Shown piece after piece: positions 61,326 through 64,000 of a stretch of DNA of 64,000 nt. The notes below the pieces were generated by a model. The model was not told the DNA's origin and searched no databases. It saw only the letters and a list, made by a program, of their open reading frames with translations. The stretch is taken from contig NC_073692.1 in the NCBI RefSeq assembly GCF_029784155.1, forward strand, positions 271,779,327 through 271,843,326. Direction: 5' to 3'. This DNA is from Uranotaenia lowii (taxonomy: Eukaryota > Arthropoda > Insecta > Diptera > Culicidae). The stretch's first letter is position 1. The number at the start of each line of letters is the position of its first letter. A program made the translations under genes and the position numbers.

Positions 61326-62858
61326 ATGGACGAAGACGAACAGAAATCAAACTTACCTCCAGACAAAAAACAGTCTAATACATTACCTGACTTATCCTCA
61401 AGTGACGAAGAACTAGATTTTCACGGCTTTCAAGATTCCTATCAACAAAACACCATAAATAATCCTAGAAAAAGACAAATCAATATAAATGAAGAAATGA
61501 ACATCAAACCCAAAAATAATAAAACAATTGAACAATCAGAAGACTCAACATCTAACACACATACACATAATGAACATCAAAATACAAAATTAAACACAAC
61601 ACTGGATGAAAACCAAATGAATATGGATTCATCAAACAACAAACAATTAAACAAAACATGGATTAAAAACGATCAATATAGAATTATTTTTATTGATCCA
61701 ATTTCCACCAATTCTGATGATAAGTTACTTGCTGCGATAGAAGTAGGAAAATTCCTCTTCGACTTGAAATTAAATCAATTCAGCGAAATTAAAAAAGCTG
61801 GCAAACATAGATTTAAGTTATCATATAAAACCCCTAAAGATACTGAGAAAATATTAAATTCTACAGAAATACTTAAAGCTAATAATTATCGAGCTTCGAT
61901 TCCAATGATGCTCAGAGAAACTATTGGTATTATTAAAAATATCCCAACCACTATTTCAGAAGAAGAAATTCTAAATTTCGCAATATCAGAAAAACAAATA
62001 ATAAAAGTAGAACGTATTAAAAGAAAAGATGAAAAACAACAGTTAATTAATACTCAATCCATAAAACTTACCTTCGAAGGATCAGATTTGCCAAGATCAA
62101 TTCAAATCTATGGTGTAAACAGTAAAGTGGAATTATATATCTACCCAATCCGAATTTGTAAAAACTGTTGGCGTATAGGCCACAATGAAAAAGCTTGCAA
62201 AAGCAAGAAAAATTGTGAAAATTGCGGGAATACACTTGATGAAAACCACAAAGATTGTAAAAATAACACACCGAAATGTAAAAATTGTAGAGGAGAACAT
62301 CTCCCAAACTCCAAAGACTGCCCTGAAAAGAAAAGAAGACAAAACATTAACAAAATCATGGCTCTTAACAAAATGACCTTCTTAGAAGCAAATGAATATT
62401 ACCCCAGAACATCCAACAAATTCTCTCTTCTCCAGTCTACCGACGCATTCCCGGAAATGGAACGTCCAAGTACGACAATGAAAGGTTTTAGACCAGCAGA
62501 AAATCAAGTTATTCAATACCGAAACGTAATTAAAAACTTCAATACCCAGAAACAAAGGCCTAAATTCTCTGAAATACAAACACAAAAATTAACAACAACT
62601 GCAAACGTGGAATACCCAACGAAACCAATAACATCGAACCCATATAAAACTACTGAGCTAGAGAAAACTACAGCTGAAATGATTCAACAAGCTACCAAAC
62701 AAATGATGAATGCTTTGACATCCATCAATAAAAACATAACTAATTCTGATTCCGATATTTTAGAAATTGAAATTGGAACGATTATAAAAGAAATAATCTA
62801 TCAAAACTACAAGAACTCATCATCTTATCCAAATCACATTACAAAAAATAAAAATTGA
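61326..62858 (+). CDS. A-rich non-LTR element ORF1 (zinc-knuckle protein)
   Basis: 510 residues from ATG 61326. Asn/Lys/Glu/Gln-rich N-terminus, an RRM-like or conserved central block (residues about 110-270, with GIIKNIPTTISEEEI), then three Cys/His knuckles near residues 279-330 (CKNCWRIGHNEKAC; CENCGNTLDENHKDC; CKNCRGEHLPNSKDC) and a polar C-terminus. This is the layout of Jockey/I-type ORF1 proteins that coat element RNA. Base use is strongly A-rich on the coding strand, unlike the GC-rich I-group and BEL elements nearby. The frame is intact. ORF2 follows after an 87-bp gap. Confidence 0.9.
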   Translation: MDEDEQKSNLPPDKKQSNTLPDLSSSDEELDFHGFQDSYQQNTINNPRKRQININEEMNIKPKNNKTIEQSEDSTSNTHTHNEHQNTKLNTTLDENQMNMDSSNNKQLNKTWIKNDQYRIIFIDPISTNSDDKLLAAIEVGKFLFDLKLNQFSEIKKAGKHRFKLSYKTPKDTEKILNSTEILKANNYRASIPMMLRETIGIIKNIPTTISEEEILNFAISEKQIIKVERIKRKDEKQQLINTQSIKLTFEGSDLPRSIQIYGVNSKVELYIYPIRICKNCWRIGHNEKACKSKKNCENCGNTLDENHKDCKNNTPKCKNCRGEHLPNSKDCPEKKRRQNINKIMALNKMTFLEANEYYPRTSNKFSLLQSTDAFPEMERPSTTMKGFRPAENQVIQYRNVIKNFNTQKQRPKFSEIQTQKLTTTANVEYPTKPITSNPYKTTELEKTTAEMIQQATKQMMNALTSINKNITNSDSDILEIEIGTIIKEIIYQNYKNSSSYPNHITKNKN

Positions 62859-62945
62859 AAAAGAAAAACACTTCGAAATAACTAAGGTATTATTTAAGTC
62901 TATTTTTTCAAAACAAAACTTTTTTACACTTTCATTCACTTAAAA

Positions 62946-64000
62946 ATGGCTATGTTCAAATATAACTTAAATATCTCTCAAATTAACATTCGTAGTATAA
63001 GGCCAACTAACAAAAGAGAAATCATTAAAAAATACCTTATAGAAAACCAAATTCATATTCTTATGATGCAAGAAACCTGGATCAAAGATACTGAAAATTT
63101 TAGATTTTTTAACTATAAATTTGTCAAGAAATGTCGAGGTGAAGGATATGGAGGAGTAGGAATACTCATCCACCCTACGCTGATCCTAGAAGAAATTATT
63201 ATAAATAATGTAGACTTGGAAATAATTGCTGTCAAAATCAAAAACATTAAAACTCCCACAATTTTTATTTCAATATATGTACCTCCAGAGGTTGCAACAA
63301 GCCATTTTGAACAACAGATGAAAAACCTTTTCCACTTCATACAAAATTGCTCAACACCAGTCCTAATGGGAGGAGACCTTAACGCTCACCACCCCATATG
63401 GGACAGAATTACAAATAAAATAAATAGAAGAGGAACTATAATAAGCGATTTATTAGCAAATACGGATTTAATTTTTCTTAACAACGGACAAGCTACTACG
63501 TGGGCAGATTTGAATCATACAGCTTCGGCCATCGATCTGACTCTAACCACTATAAACTTAGCAGGGAAAATTAATTGGGAAATAAGCAATAAAAACTTTG
63601 ATTCGGACCACAAATTGATTGAATGTACGTTGATTGATTACAATAAATTTGAAGAAAACAAAACAATTACTTTAGTAAACAAAAAGAAAGCTATCAGCAA
63701 CTTAGATAATATAAATCCAAATAACATTAGAGACGTAGATGACATGAACATCAAAATCACAGAGGCAATAGCTAACTCCACATACAGTTTTAAATTAGAC
63801 AATAAGAGAAAAATAAAGCCATACTGGAACGATAAAATTAAGGAACTTTACGAAACTAAAAACAAAAAACACATTATCTTTCGAAATAATTTAACTTTAG
63901 AGAATAAAAAAGAGTATAAAACCGCGGAATACAATTTTAAGAAAGAGTTAAAAAAAGAAATAAAAAATTATAGAAAAGATATGCTAGGAAAAATTAACAA
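62946..64000 (+). CDS. A-rich non-LTR element ORF2, endonuclease part, cut by the window edge
   Basis: ATG at 62946 opens a frame with no stop to base 64000 (351 codons). AP-endonuclease motifs are in order: QINIRSIR (~12), MQETWI (~41), GYGGVGILI (~67), YVPPEV (~113), GGDLNAHHPIWD (~140), SDHKLIE (~219). After that comes the usual Lys-rich linker (KPYWNDKIKELYETK) that precedes the RT. RT and the 3' end lie outside the window. Clade (Jockey versus I) cannot be decided from the endonuclease alone. Confidence 0.9.
   Translation, partial: MAMFKYNLNISQINIRSIRPTNKREIIKKYLIENQIHILMMQETWIKDTENFRFFNYKFVKKCRGEGYGGVGILIHPTLILEEIIINNVDLEIIAVKIKNIKTPTIFISIYVPPEVATSHFEQQMKNLFHFIQNCSTPVLMGGDLNAHHPIWDRITNKINRRGTIISDLLANTDLIFLNNGQATTWADLNHTASAIDLTLTTINLAGKINWEISNKNFDSDHKLIECTLIDYNKFEENKTITLVNKKKAISNLDNINPNNIRDVDDMNIKITEAIANSTYSFKLDNKRKIKPYWNDKIKELYETKNKKHIIFRNNLTLENKKEYKTAEYNFKKELKKEIKNYRKDMLGKIN

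Noticed and set aside
1..64000. tRNA, rRNA or snRNA genes
   Set aside because: No cloverleaf with A/B boxes or rRNA-like sequence was recognised by eye; a tRNAscan or Rfam search would be needed to exclude them.

Overview
This window looks like repeat-dense DNA from a dipteran insect. A mosquito (Aedes/Culex-like) is the best guess, from the RTE, I-group and BEL/Pao retroelements, the abundant hAT-type non-autonomous elements, and a short intronless peritrophin-like gene with an arthropod TATA/TCAGT core promoter. The species is inference; no marker gene settles it.

Host genes are nearly absent. The only convincing one is a secreted protein with three chitin-binding (CBM14/peritrophin-A) domains at 28401-29378 (+), with a core promoter and a poly(A) signal. 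A weak candidate gene fragment lies at 58425-58917 (-).

Layout. 1-1386 is the 5' part of an uninterrupted minus-strand non-LTR ORF1 that runs off the left edge. 1630-3193 is an internally deleted RTE. 4277-5222 is a foldback-like element whose inverted arms are arrays of ~30-bp units. 7.1-18.6 kb is a nested field of DNA-element-like repeats: seven hAT-type units, six with exact 8-bp target duplications and one with a 7/8 match; three belong to one family, and the nesting is three layers deep. They sit in and around two inverted copies of a ~1.3-kb repeat that are separated by a CACWG-ended MITE. 20001-26511 is a young BEL/Pao element (-) whose reading frame is open although the catalytic reverse transcriptase core is missing in frame. 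26.8-30.3 kb holds the peritrophin gene between two inverted RTE-linked repeats. 31248-38722 is a full-length but decayed I-group non-LTR element (-), split by a hAT-type element. 41401-54955 is a second BEL/Pao element (+) with matching LTRs. Its integrase C-terminal region is interrupted by a complete, intact relative of the decayed I-group element (48254-54000). That BEL itself sits in an old RTE remnant. 55.0-56.1 kb is a mosaic of retroelement scraps. 56.2-61 kb is AT-rich with two MITE-like repeats. 61326-64000 is the 5' part of an A-rich non-LTR element (ORF1 plus ORF2 endonuclease) that runs off the right edge.

The mobile elements give a relative order of events: RTE remnants are oldest, then BEL 2, then the I-group copy inside it. 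BEL 1 and the 48254-54000 element look most recent. Coordinates of element ends were read by eye from target duplications and inverted termini. Family names finer than superfamily are tentative.
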